Below, piece after piece: positions 1 through 9,232 of a DNA stretch of 41,662 bases. Position 1 is the stretch's first letter. The number at the start of each line of letters is the position of its first letter. The notes under the pieces are model-generated. The model saw nothing but the letters and a program-made list of their open reading frames with translations, was not told the origin of the DNA and made no database searches. Made by a program: the position numbers and the translations under genes. The DNA comes from Syntrophobacterales bacterium (GTDB lineage: Bacteria; Desulfobacterota; Syntrophobacteria; Syntrophobacterales; Thermodesulforhabdaceae), in assembly GCA_026417655.1 (NCBI GenBank), contig JAOACS010000013.1, positions 1 to 41,662 of the forward strand, given 5' to 3'.

Positions 1-1
1 T

Positions 2-436
2 CAGCTGCTCATTGGAGGCACCTTCGCAAATAATCCCCTCACATTCCAGATTGGACAGACAAATGGCGCTGATTTCCAATTAGGCATCTTACTAGCTACT
101 GCTACAGCTGAAGCTCTTGGTGTTGGCAGCGGCACTATCAACGTTAACGATGCTACAAACGCTAGATCAGCTATGGACGCCATCGACACTGCTATCTCCA
201 GTATAAACCAATACATGAGTAACGTCGGAGCTTACCAGAATAGGCTTCAGTATGCTATGGAAAACCTCGAAATAAGCATTGAAAACTTCTCCGCTTCCGA
301 ATCTACCATAAGGGACGTGGATATGGCCCAAGAGGTAATGAATTTCACCAAGAATCAAATTCTCCAGCAGTCCGGTATTGCAATGCTTGCTCAGGCTAAT
401 ATGGCTCCGCAGCGTATACTCCAATTGCTCGGATAA
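2..436 (+). CDS. fliC: Flagellin, C-terminal part (5' end outside window)
   Basis: This is the C-terminal 144 residues of flagellin, the filament subunit exported through the flagellar type III apparatus. The reading frame is open from base 2 and ends TAA at 434-436. The piece FQIGQTNGADF (near residue 15) is the usual entry into the C-terminal D1 helices. The last ~85 residues (AMDAIDTAISSINQYMSNVGAYQNRLQ, then FSASESTIRDVDMAQEV and NMAPQRILQLLG) are the conserved C-terminal D1/D0 coiled coil that packs the filament core. A strong terminator follows at once, so flagellin is transcribed separately from fliD. The start, the N-terminal D0/D1 domains and the promoter lie outside the window. The identification is secure; the symbol fliC rather than flaA/hag is conventional. 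Confidence 0.96.
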   Translation, partial: QLLIGGTFANNPLTFQIGQTNGADFQLGILLATATAEALGVGSGTINVNDATNARSAMDAIDTAISSINQYMSNVGAYQNRLQYAMENLEISIENFSASESTIRDVDMAQEVMNFTKNQILQQSGIAMLAQANMAPQRILQLLG

Positions 437-468
437 TGAGGAATTGACAAATCATAGACATGGACAAG

Positions 469-506
469 TAAGGGGCACGATATACCGTCGTGCCCCTTAT
501 TATTTT
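469..506 (+). terminator. Intrinsic terminator after flagellin
   Basis: A perfect 12-bp inverted repeat (469-480 with 488-499) has a 7-base loop and is followed by TTATTTT. It sits 32 bases after the flagellin stop. This is a textbook Rho-independent terminator and separates flagellin from the fliD unit. Confidence 0.93.
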
Positions 507-520
507 CTAACATTTACTAA

Positions 521-536
521 TGGCATATTCATTGCA
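521..536 (+). promoter_or_regulatory. Sigma-54 (RpoN) type promoter for fliD
   Basis: The sequence TGGCATATTCATTGCA matches the -24/-12 consensus TGGCAC-N5-TTGCA, with the GG and GC elements at the required spacing and one mismatch in the -24 box. It lies in a true intergenic region, after the flagellin terminator and about 84 bases upstream of the fliD start. RpoN control of mid/late flagellar genes is common in Proteobacteria and Desulfobacterota. The match is seen directly; use of the site is inferred. Confidence 0.75.
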
Positions 537-619
537 TTTAAAAATTATTGAAGATCTAATCTTACAAGATCGATATATAAATTGAGAAAACTGGTTTTTA
601 GCAAAAGGAGGCTTCAGCT

Positions 620-1912
620 ATGGGAATCAGTTTAAGTGGCCTCAGTAGTGGAATAAATTGGCAGGACATCCTGGATAAGCTCCAAACAGTAATGGAAAAG
701 AAAGTAAATCTTATCCAGGATCAGAAAAAAACCCTTAACGACAGACTAACGGCCTGGAAAGATCTAGGGTCGAAGCTTTCTGAGTTAAAAAACTCCATAG
801 GCGATCTACAGGACCCATGGGATTATAATAAACTTACAGCTAAAGTGACCTCCTCTGACCCTTCAGTATCCCCTTCCTCCCTTTTCTCCGTAAATGTTGG
901 TAACACAGCTTCGATGGGAGTGCATAATATTAAGGTTCTTCAGATGGCAGACTATAAGAAGGTCTTCAGTGAATCCTTTGGCTCTCCAGATCAGGTCGCT
1001 GGGAAAACGGGCTCCATTGTTATCAACGGATCAAGTGTAGAACTTGATGGGAAAAGTCTTAATCAAATTAAATCGGATATTAATGCCCTTAATGCAGGAG
1101 TGTCGGCAAGTATCTTGAAGGTAGCAGAAAATGACTATCGACTCATTATCACAAGCAAAACCACAGGAGCTCAGGGATTTACCTTCAACTCGTCCAATTC
1201 CGATATGACCTTTACGGAACAAGCCGGAAAAAATGCCATCATTTCCATAGATGGGCTTCAAATTGAAAGACCTACCAATACCATTTCTGACGTCATTAAA
1301 GGGGTCACCTTTCAACTCAACAAAGCGGATTCTTCAACGACTGTGACACTTTCTGTTGAAAGAGACCTTTCATCAATTAAAGATAAGGTTAAAAAATTCG
1401 TTAATGCCTATAACTCTGTTCTTGACGAAATCGGGAAACACATTACAAGCAATACAACCCCTGGAGCTAAAACGGGTGCTCTAGGTTCGGATTTCACACT
1501 CCAGACCGTAAAATCTAATATCCAAAATGTGTACTTAAAGGGAGAATTGTTTAATCTAGGGGTAAGGATAAATGACAAAAACCGTCTAGAATTTGACGAA
1601 TCGACCTTCGATCAAGCACTCCAGTCTAACTTTGAAGGCACAACCTCAAAACTTAGAGCTTTTGCAACTAACATGTATACTCAACTCGATAGACTGATGG
1701 ATCCTATTGACGGAACCCTAACTCTTAAGGAAAACAGTCTGGAAAATACCATTAGGACCCTCGATAAACGAATTGATTCAGAAAAGAGTCGTATTGACAG
1801 ACAAATCGAAATGATGAGAAAACAGTTTGAGACTATGGAATCGGCTCTGTCGGATATGCAAACTCAGTCTAACTGGTTAAGTGCCCAGCTATCAAGCTTG
1901 GGCGGCAGGTAG
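620..1912 (+). CDS. fliD: Flagellar filament cap / hook-associated protein 2 FliD
   Basis: FliD forms the cap at the tip of the growing flagellar filament and directs folding of exported flagellin. The 430-residue product begins MGISLSGLSSGINWQDILDKL, the family's N-terminal FliD_N signature, followed by a coiled coil (about residues 20-60). The middle carries a flagellin-hook-IN-like segment (about 130-190). The C-terminal third is the FliD_C helical domain, ending in heptad-rich helices (IDSEKSRIDRQIEMMRKQFETM) and the tail NWLSAQLSSLGGR. The length is at the short end of the normal range. The start is supported by AAAGGAGG (604-611) 8 bases upstream. It is first in a unit with a small coiled-coil gene (gap 19) and fliS (gap 20), and a sigma-54 promoter lies upstream. 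Confidence 0.95.
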   Translation: MGISLSGLSSGINWQDILDKLQTVMEKKVNLIQDQKKTLNDRLTAWKDLGSKLSELKNSIGDLQDPWDYNKLTAKVTSSDPSVSPSSLFSVNVGNTASMGVHNIKVLQMADYKKVFSESFGSPDQVAGKTGSIVINGSSVELDGKSLNQIKSDINALNAGVSASILKVAENDYRLIITSKTTGAQGFTFNSSNSDMTFTEQAGKNAIISIDGLQIERPTNTISDVIKGVTFQLNKADSSTTVTLSVERDLSSIKDKVKKFVNAYNSVLDEIGKHITSNTTPGAKTGALGSDFTLQTVKSNIQNVYLKGELFNLGVRINDKNRLEFDESTFDQALQSNFEGTTSKLRAFATNMYTQLDRLMDPIDGTLTLKENSLENTIRTLDKRIDSEKSRIDRQIEMMRKQFETMESALSDMQTQSNWLSAQLSSLGGR

Positions 1913-1931
1913 AAACTTTTGAGAGAACGGA

Positions 1932-2342
1932 ATGGTAAAGCCTGAGGAATGGTCAAATAGCTGGCTTGAGAGATTTCAACTACTGCTCGAGGAGTCTCTT
2001 AAGGCTATCGATGAACTTAAAGCCCATACCTACATGATCGCAGAAGGGCTATATAATGAACCGGAAGAGCTAGAGAGGATAGTTAGGGAGTGTCAAACAC
2101 TAAGATTGCAAATTGATAAAAATCTTGCCAAAATGAACGAGCTTTCGGCCGCTACATCGAGATATTTCTTTAGCGATGACAGGTTAAGATCCCTATATAG
2201 TCTTTTTCGAGAAAAACTTCGAGAAGCTCAAGATGTTACATTGCGAGCTATGCACAGTCTTAAGGTGAATATGGAAAAGCTTGATAACGAGATGGTTCGT
2301 GTGAGACAAAAGCACAAGGCCATAAAGAATTATAAAAAGTAA
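1932..2342 (+). CDS. Small coiled-coil protein in fliT position (putative flagellar chaperone)
   Basis: A 136-residue, highly charged, almost wholly helical protein with no signal peptide or membrane segment. Helical stretches run over about residues 8-45, 48-75 and 83-130, with a very basic C-terminus (RVRQKHKAIKNYKK). I do not recognise its family from sequence alone. Genes of this size between fliD and fliS are commonly FliT-like or FlgN-like export chaperones, which bind FliD or hook-associated proteins and keep them unfolded for export. That function is inferred from position and helical character. The start ATG is preceded only by a weak GAGAGAACGG, which suggests translational coupling to fliD. 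It could also be a lineage-specific flagellar protein unrelated to FliT. Confidence 0.8.
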   Translation: MVKPEEWSNSWLERFQLLLEESLKAIDELKAHTYMIAEGLYNEPEELERIVRECQTLRLQIDKNLAKMNELSAATSRYFFSDDRLRSLYSLFREKLREAQDVTLRAMHSLKVNMEKLDNEMVRVRQKHKAIKNYKK

Positions 2343-2362
2343 GAGACAAGGAGGAAATTCTC

Positions 2363-2761
2363 ATGACTCGTCCAGCTGATATTTATAGAAAGACTCAAGC
2401 CGAGACGATCAGTCCAATGCGACTTGTGGTAATGTGTTATGAGGCTATTGTGAAGGACTTGCAGGAGGCAAAAAAATTTCATCAAGAGAGAAATATCGAA
2501 GCATTATACGACAAGGTTCGACATGCTCAAGACCTAATTACAGAACTCCTAATAGGCCTTGATTATGAACAAGGGGGCGAAATTGCCGTTAATCTAGGCC
2601 GAATTTACAACTTTATCCTTAGGCAACTTATCGCCGTAAACACAAGAACTTCTCCTGAATATTATGATCCTCTTATAGAGATAATGTCGGATTTGAAGGA
2701 AGCATGGGAACAGATAGCTCGCCAGGCACCATCTCAGGCCCAAGGTTCCATTAAGGCCTAA
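2363..2761 (+). CDS. fliS: Flagellar export chaperone FliS
   Basis: FliS binds the C-terminus of flagellin in the cytosol, prevents premature polymerisation and delivers it to the export gate. The 132-residue product has the FliS four-helix pattern: an N-terminal Y-rich start (ADIYRKTQAETISPMRLVVMCYEAIVKDL), the central segment NIEALYDKVRHAQDLITELLIGLD, and the helix IYNFILRQLIAVNTRTSPEYYDPL leading to the conserved LKEAW. Length fits the family (about 125-140). A strong AAGGAGG (2349-2355) precedes the ATG. It is the last gene of the fliD unit, and its substrate, flagellin, is encoded just upstream. Confidence 0.95.
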   Translation: MTRPADIYRKTQAETISPMRLVVMCYEAIVKDLQEAKKFHQERNIEALYDKVRHAQDLITELLIGLDYEQGGEIAVNLGRIYNFILRQLIAVNTRTSPEYYDPLIEIMSDLKEAWEQIARQAPSQAQGSIKA

Positions 2762-2790
2762 TGTTCACAGGGCAAAAATTTAGGCATAGA

Positions 2791-2838
2791 TCTCCCACCC
2801 TAGCTCATAAAATAGATCCATCCTATGAGCCAGGGAGA
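2791..2838. terminator. Interrupted hairpin between convergent genes
   Basis: A 7-bp perfect inner stem (2803-2809 with 2824-2830) is extended by an outer 6-bp stem (2791-2796 with 2833-2838) across a small bulge. It lies in the 163-base gap between fliS (+) and the glycosyltransferase (-). No strong U-tract follows on either strand, so it is only a possible bidirectional terminator. Confidence 0.35.
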
Positions 2839-2924
2839 AAGCTCTATAAAAAGTGGTTCAAATAATACTTGGGAATGAGTTCTATCTCGATATAATCGGG
2901 AAAGCAAGAGGACGAAAGGAGTAA

Positions 2925-3692
2925 TTAAAAGTTCTTCTCAAGGGCTTTAAGAAACGAATACTTTGCCCAAGTTGCAATAGCTCCAATGACCGCTAATTCA
3001 AAACCATAGAAGCCATCCAAAAAGCCAAGCCTTATTAAATAGCGATAAATGAAGGTGTATAGAGGACGTAGAGTATAGTGATACCACCTCGCTCTTACTC
3101 CACGATCGTGGAGATCCAGAGCACCAAGCTCGGCATATCGAAGCTGTTTTAAGAGATAGCTTCTCAAATGTCCCGTTTGATAATGAAGAATATCTCCTTT
3201 AAGCTTTTTCCAAGGTGGATCCGTAACAAATCTCTCGTGGACTCTTCCAAGACTCCATCGCCCCTTGAGTTTGTTGTAAAGACGACCTTTGTAGTCGGGA
3301 TAAAACCCTCCATGTCGTATCCAGCGACCTCCAAAAAAGTTCCTTCGCCTAAAGAAGAAACAATTGTAACGAAAAAAATCCTCTTTAGACAAAGCAATAA
3401 TTGAGTCTTTCATCTCTTCAGAAACACGCTCATCGGCGTCAATTTCAAGAACCCAATCGTATTTTGTAAGAGATAGGGCAAAGGATTTTTGAGAGCTAAA
3501 ACTGTCAAACCTATTTCTATAAAACCTAACATTATTAAAGGATCTACAGATCTCCTCCGTTCCATCACTGCTGAAATCGTCAACTACAACAATATCATCA
3601 AGAAAAGAGATAGAAGAAAGGCATTCACCAATTGAAGGCTCCTCATTTTTGGTAATCACAAAGGCCGAAATTTTCTGAAGAGACAATTCCAT
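2925..3692 (-). CDS. Glycosyltransferase family 2, WaaE/KdtX-like
   Basis: A 255-residue GT-A fold glycosyltransferase. The N-terminal motif ISAFVITKNEEPSIGECLSSI and VVVDDFSSDGTEEI are the nucleotide-sugar-binding start of GT2 enzymes. IDADER (D85-A-D87) is the metal-binding DxD. The overall pattern, including RRRNFFGGRWIRHGGFYPD, is that of the WaaE/KdtX group that adds a hexose to the lipopolysaccharide inner core. The C-terminal ~50 residues are hydrophobic (RPLYTFIYRYLIRLGFLDG), consistent with membrane association. It is last in a unit with acylphosphatase and a small membrane protein (gap 17). The exact sugar and acceptor cannot be read from sequence; a role in LPS or another surface glycan is inferred. 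Confidence 0.88.
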   Translation of the reverse strand: MELSLQKISAFVITKNEEPSIGECLSSISFLDDIVVVDDFSSDGTEEICRSFNNVRFYRNRFDSFSSQKSFALSLTKYDWVLEIDADERVSEEMKDSIIALSKEDFFRYNCFFFRRRNFFGGRWIRHGGFYPDYKGRLYNKLKGRWSLGRVHERFVTDPPWKKLKGDILHYQTGHLRSYLLKQLRYAELGALDLHDRGVRARWYHYTLRPLYTFIYRYLIRLGFLDGFYGFELAVIGAIATWAKYSFLKALEKNF

Positions 3693-3709
3693 TTCCCACC
3701 AAGTTTTAA

Positions 3710-4048
3710 CTACTCCCGAATAAACAAAAGATAAAAGTCAAGTGCTGCAATAACTATAGTCCCCAAAAAAAAACCGAGAAGATTCTTAATTTCTAAATTC
3801 TCCAAATCTGAAGGTAGAGTTTTACCCATCAAAAAAACAAAAGCCACAATAGAAAGAGCGACAATGATATACTTATATCTCTTGGTAAGCACTATGATAA
3901 AGAGAATAACACCTGCCACTGTCCAACTTATGGGAGATTTAGCTAACTCTATCCAATCGATGCTATGAACAAGCTGAAGAATCTTCTGAAAATTGTAGGT
4001 TTTAATTATCTCCCAAAGATCGGATAACCATCTACCCAAACTCTCCAT
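3710..4048 (-). CDS. Small three-helix membrane protein, unknown function
   Basis: A 112-residue protein that I do not recognise. The N-terminal ~38 residues form a soluble, tryptophan-containing helical part (MESLGRWLSDLWEIIKTYNF). Three hydrophobic segments follow, at about residues 40-56, 59-75 and 90-110, the first two separated by the basic turn KRYKY. There is no signal peptide and no catalytic motif. It lies between acylphosphatase (gap 21) and the glycosyltransferase (gap 17), so it is probably co-transcribed from the promoter at 4385-4413. A structural or accessory membrane role is all that can be suggested. Confidence 0.72.
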   Translation of the reverse strand: MESLGRWLSDLWEIIKTYNFQKILQLVHSIDWIELAKSPISWTVAGVILFIIVLTKRYKYIIVALSIVAFVFLMGKTLPSDLENLEIKNLLGFFLGTIVIAALDFYLLFIRE

Positions 4049-4069
4049 AGGCTCTTGAAGCCTCCCAAA

Positions 4070-4345
4070 TTAGCGGCGTATAATAAAATCTGAAAACTCA
4101 TCTTGAAAGAGTTCTTCTTTAACTATAACATCATCAACCCGACTAAGGGGACTTCCCTTATGACACCAAGCGATCATTTTATTTATCGCTTCTGCATCAC
4201 CTTCCATCACAGCCTCAACTTTACCGTCGGGAAGATTTTGTACCCATCCTTTTACCCCTTCCTTAATTGCGGCATCTCTCATGTAAGCCCTGAAGAAAAC
4301 TCCTTGAACTCTTCCATCAATCCATACGTGGACTCTTCTCTTCAT
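4070..4345 (-). CDS. acyP: Acylphosphatase
   Basis: Acylphosphatase hydrolyses acyl phosphates such as 1,3-bisphosphoglycerate and carbamoyl phosphate in the cytosol. The 91-residue product matches the family length. It shows the phosphate-binding loop GRVQGVFFR with the essential arginine R19, then GWVQNLPDG with the catalytic asparagine N37 and VEAVMEGD in the next strand. It is the first gene of a unit that continues into a small membrane protein and a glycosyltransferase. A promoter lies at 4385-4413, and the leader is built of tandem Shine-Dalgarno repeats. The nearest AGGAGG is 8 bases from the ATG. The identification is secure; why it is co-transcribed with surface-glycan genes is unclear. 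Confidence 0.95.
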   Translation of the reverse strand: MKRRVHVWIDGRVQGVFFRAYMRDAAIKEGVKGWVQNLPDGKVEAVMEGDAEAINKMIAWCHKGSPLSRVDDVIVKEELFQDEFSDFIIRR

Positions 4346-4350
4346 AAACC

Positions 4351-4384
4351 CTTCCTCCTGTAGTTTCCTCCTGTAGCCTCCTAG
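4351..4384 (-). repeat. Tandem Shine-Dalgarno repeat in the acyP leader
   Basis: Read on the minus strand, a 13-base unit CTACAGGAGGAAA/G occurs twice back to back (4364-4376 and 4351-4363). It is preceded by a third partial copy, CTAGGAGG (4377-4384). Each copy holds an AGGAGG ribosome-binding core. The copy nearest the gene is 8 bases from the acyP ATG; the next is 13 bases further away. Confidence 0.85.
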
Positions 4385-4413
4385 CTTATAATAAAAACAT
4401 GCCAGAAGGACAA
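4385..4413 (-). promoter_or_regulatory. Sigma-70 type promoter for acyP unit
   Basis: On the minus strand, TTGTCC (4408-4413) and TATAAG (4385-4390) are separated by exactly 17 bases. Four of six and five of six bases match consensus. Transcription would start near 4378, giving a leader of about 33 bases. The site lies just downstream of the probable ligA terminator, which fits a new transcription unit. Confidence 0.6.
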
Positions 4414-4430
4414 GAACTTACAACTTCCAA

Positions 4431-4459
4431 GCCAAAAAACCCCGAGAGGAGTCCCTCTC
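4431..4459 (-). terminator. Probable terminator of the ftsE-ligA unit
   Basis: On the minus strand, a 6-bp stem (4454-4459 with 4444-4449) with a 4-base loop is followed by GGGG and then TTTTTT. A second small hairpin (4471-4476 with 4483-4488) lies upstream of it. The position, between the ligA stop and the acyP promoter, supports termination, although the G-run between stem and U-tract is not ideal. Confidence 0.5.
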
Positions 4460-4570
4460 TTAACTCCCTTAAAGCCTAGTTGGGCTTTCAACTGAAAATC
4501 CAAAAACTTTCTCCCCTCTCAAACCGGCCACCAATAAACGAAAACATCCCTCCCCAACTCAACACAATCC

Positions 4571-7386
<2,816 letters not shown>

Positions 7387-7397
7387 GACCTATCCAA

Positions 7398-8201
7398 TCA
7401 AAGAACAGATGAAAAGTCTTCCTTCAACTTACCAAACACAAGTCCCCCAACAAAGTAAAGTATAATAGATATACCCACTAAATATGTCAAACCTAGCAAA
7501 TCAACTCGTCCCTCTCCCAAGAAAACCCACCGATAGCTTTCAATGAGGTGGAAGGCTGGATTTAGATATGTTATGGACCTAAACATCCCAGGAATAATCT
7601 CATAGGGATAAATTATAGGGGTTATATAAAACCAGACATTCATAAGAAGAGAAAGCACATGTCCCACATCTCTCCAGAAAACGTTTATAGATCCAACAAA
7701 CCATCCAAGACCTGCAGAGAGTGTGAATTGAATGAGAAATAGCAAAGGCAAGAAAAGCAGATGCCACCAGTAGGTCACCAGGAGTTCAACCTTCGATATT
7801 AAAAGGTATATGCCAAAGACACCAAGTCCCATAGCGAGTTGAACCATACTACTTAATACTACAACAGGGATTAAAACCTCTGATGGAAAAAAAACTTTCT
7901 TTACAAGGTATCCCTGTTCTACAACAACCATAGACGATCGATTAAGACTTTCTCCAAAGGCGAGCCATGGAAGTAGCCCACAAATAAGAAATTCAAAAAA
8001 GTTGTAGTGAACCCCCTTTAATGCTAGCCGGAAAATAATGGAACATACAAAATAGTAAATCACAACGAGAGTAAGGGGTTGAACCACTGTCCATAAAAAC
8101 CCAAAGAAGGACCCCCTATAACGGCCTATCAGATCCCTTTTGACAAGACTTTTAATAAGCTGCCATCTAATAAGAGGGCTAAAAAGGAGTGTAGTAAACA
8201 T
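7398..8201 (-). CDS. ABC-2 type polysaccharide/O-antigen export permease (Wzm-like)
   Basis: A 267-residue inner-membrane permease of the ABC-2 family. The N-terminal KSLVKRDLIGRYRGSFFGFLWTVVQPL is the characteristic start of Wzm/KpsM/TagG polysaccharide exporters. About six hydrophobic segments follow, including the motif WFVGSINVFWRDVGHVLSLLMNVWFYITPIIYP, which contains the conserved reentrant FxRDxxH region, and the late signature YLNPAFHLIESYRWVFLG. Such permeases work with an ATPase (Wzt/KpsT/TagH) to move lipid-linked glycans across the inner membrane. No partner ATPase is adjacent; both neighbours, yibQ and the phosphorylase, are unrelated, and the two ABC ATPases elsewhere have their own partners. 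Only 11-12 bases separate it from its neighbours, so it belongs to the same unit. Confidence 0.9.
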   Translation of the reverse strand: MFTTLLFSPLIRWQLIKSLVKRDLIGRYRGSFFGFLWTVVQPLTLVVIYYFVCSIIFRLALKGVHYNFFEFLICGLLPWLAFGESLNRSSMVVVEQGYLVKKVFFPSEVLIPVVVLSSMVQLAMGLGVFGIYLLISKVELLVTYWWHLLFLPLLFLIQFTLSAGLGWFVGSINVFWRDVGHVLSLLMNVWFYITPIIYPYEIIPGMFRSITYLNPAFHLIESYRWVFLGEGRVDLLGLTYLVGISIILYFVGGLVFGKLKEDFSSVL

Positions 8202-8213
8202 TGAGCTTTGGTC

Positions 8214-9215
8214 TTACCTTGAAGTAGATTTAATCTCGTTAATGGAAACCAATTCGATATTTCCACTTTGAATATCCTTTAGACCCCTTTTCAAGGTATC
8301 CAGCGTAACCCTATGAGGATGTCCGATAGCAATAGTTACATCCCCCCGTTCTTTGGCTATGTCTATAAGTCTCACCAGCTGAGTATTAACAAAAGTCACC
8401 GTTGGCTCATGATCCAGAAAAACATTTCTTCTGAAACACTTGACTCCCACATCTTTTGCCACGTCACAGGCTACAGTTTTATCGGTCGTTACGCTATCAA
8501 CAAAAAAGAGGTTTCTTTCCTTCAGTATTTCCATGAAAAATCTCATGCTATCCCTGTTCTCAGTAAATCTAGAACCCATGTGATTATTAACCCCCACCGC
8601 ACCAGGCACCTGTTCTAGAGCTTTCATAAAGAGCTTCCTTTGGGTTTCCCTACTTTGGCTTAAAAGGAGCGCTCCTTTTCCAGGATTCTTGTCAGGATAT
8701 TCATGGGGTTCCATAGGCATATGAAGTAATAATACCCTCCCATTTTTTCTGATCATCTTAGCCACTTCCCGGGAATATGATTCATAGGGCAATACAGCAA
8801 AGGCCATAGGATAAGGAAGCTCCAAAAATTTGCGAGCAATATCAAGGCTTCCTCCCATGTCGTCTATGATAATACTTATGCGACCTTGAGAAACAATTCG
8901 ATTCTTTAGATCCCCTGATGATTGTCGGTTAGGTCCATCATTTAGTAAGGTCTTCTCTTTGTTGTTATCCTGATAAGATTTAGTAGTTAATGATAGACTT
9001 TCTTTAACTTTCTCCAAGCCAGTTTTTTCAGAAAGCCCTATTTTAGTCTCGGTTACTTTTATGTTGCCCTCCCGGGATGACCAATAGACCCAGAAAAGAA
9101 GCCCTATCCATATTAGAGCTACAAAACTCCACAGTCTAAAAAACCACCTTCTTAGGATAGGGCTTTTACTGAAACCTTTGGCTTCCTTTTTCTCTCGCCT
9201 GAAGATTTTTGCCAT
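8214..9215 (-). CDS. Divergent polysaccharide deacetylase family protein (YibQ-like)
   Basis: A 333-residue protein anchored by one N-terminal membrane segment (about 25-46, after a basic stretch) with a periplasmic linker rich in Ser/Thr/Lys and a C-terminal domain from about residue 110. The domain opens RISIIIDDMGGSLDIARKFLELPYPMAFAVLP and holds LLLHMPMEPHEYP, VGVNNHMGSRFTENRDSM and FVDSVTTDKTVA. These are the hallmarks of the divergent polysaccharide deacetylase (YibQ/DUF610) family, a barrel related to NodB enzymes. The second and third Asp of IIDDMG and the histidines in HMPMEP and NNHMGS are plausible metal ligands. In enterobacteria yibQ sits beside envC, as here with ctpA between, which suggests a role in septal cell-wall turnover; its substrate is not established. 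Confidence 0.9.
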   Translation of the reverse strand: MAKIFRREKKEAKGFSKSPILRRWFFRLWSFVALIWIGLLFWVYWSSREGNIKVTETKIGLSEKTGLEKVKESLSLTTKSYQDNNKEKTLLNDGPNRQSSGDLKNRIVSQGRISIIIDDMGGSLDIARKFLELPYPMAFAVLPYESYSREVAKMIRKNGRVLLLHMPMEPHEYPDKNPGKGALLLSQSRETQRKLFMKALEQVPGAVGVNNHMGSRFTENRDSMRFFMEILKERNLFFVDSVTTDKTVACDVAKDVGVKCFRRNVFLDHEPTVTFVNTQLVRLIDIAKERGDVTIAIGHPHRVTLDTLKRGLKDIQSGNIELVSINEIKSTSR

Positions 9216-9232
9216 CTATAAACTACAACCCA

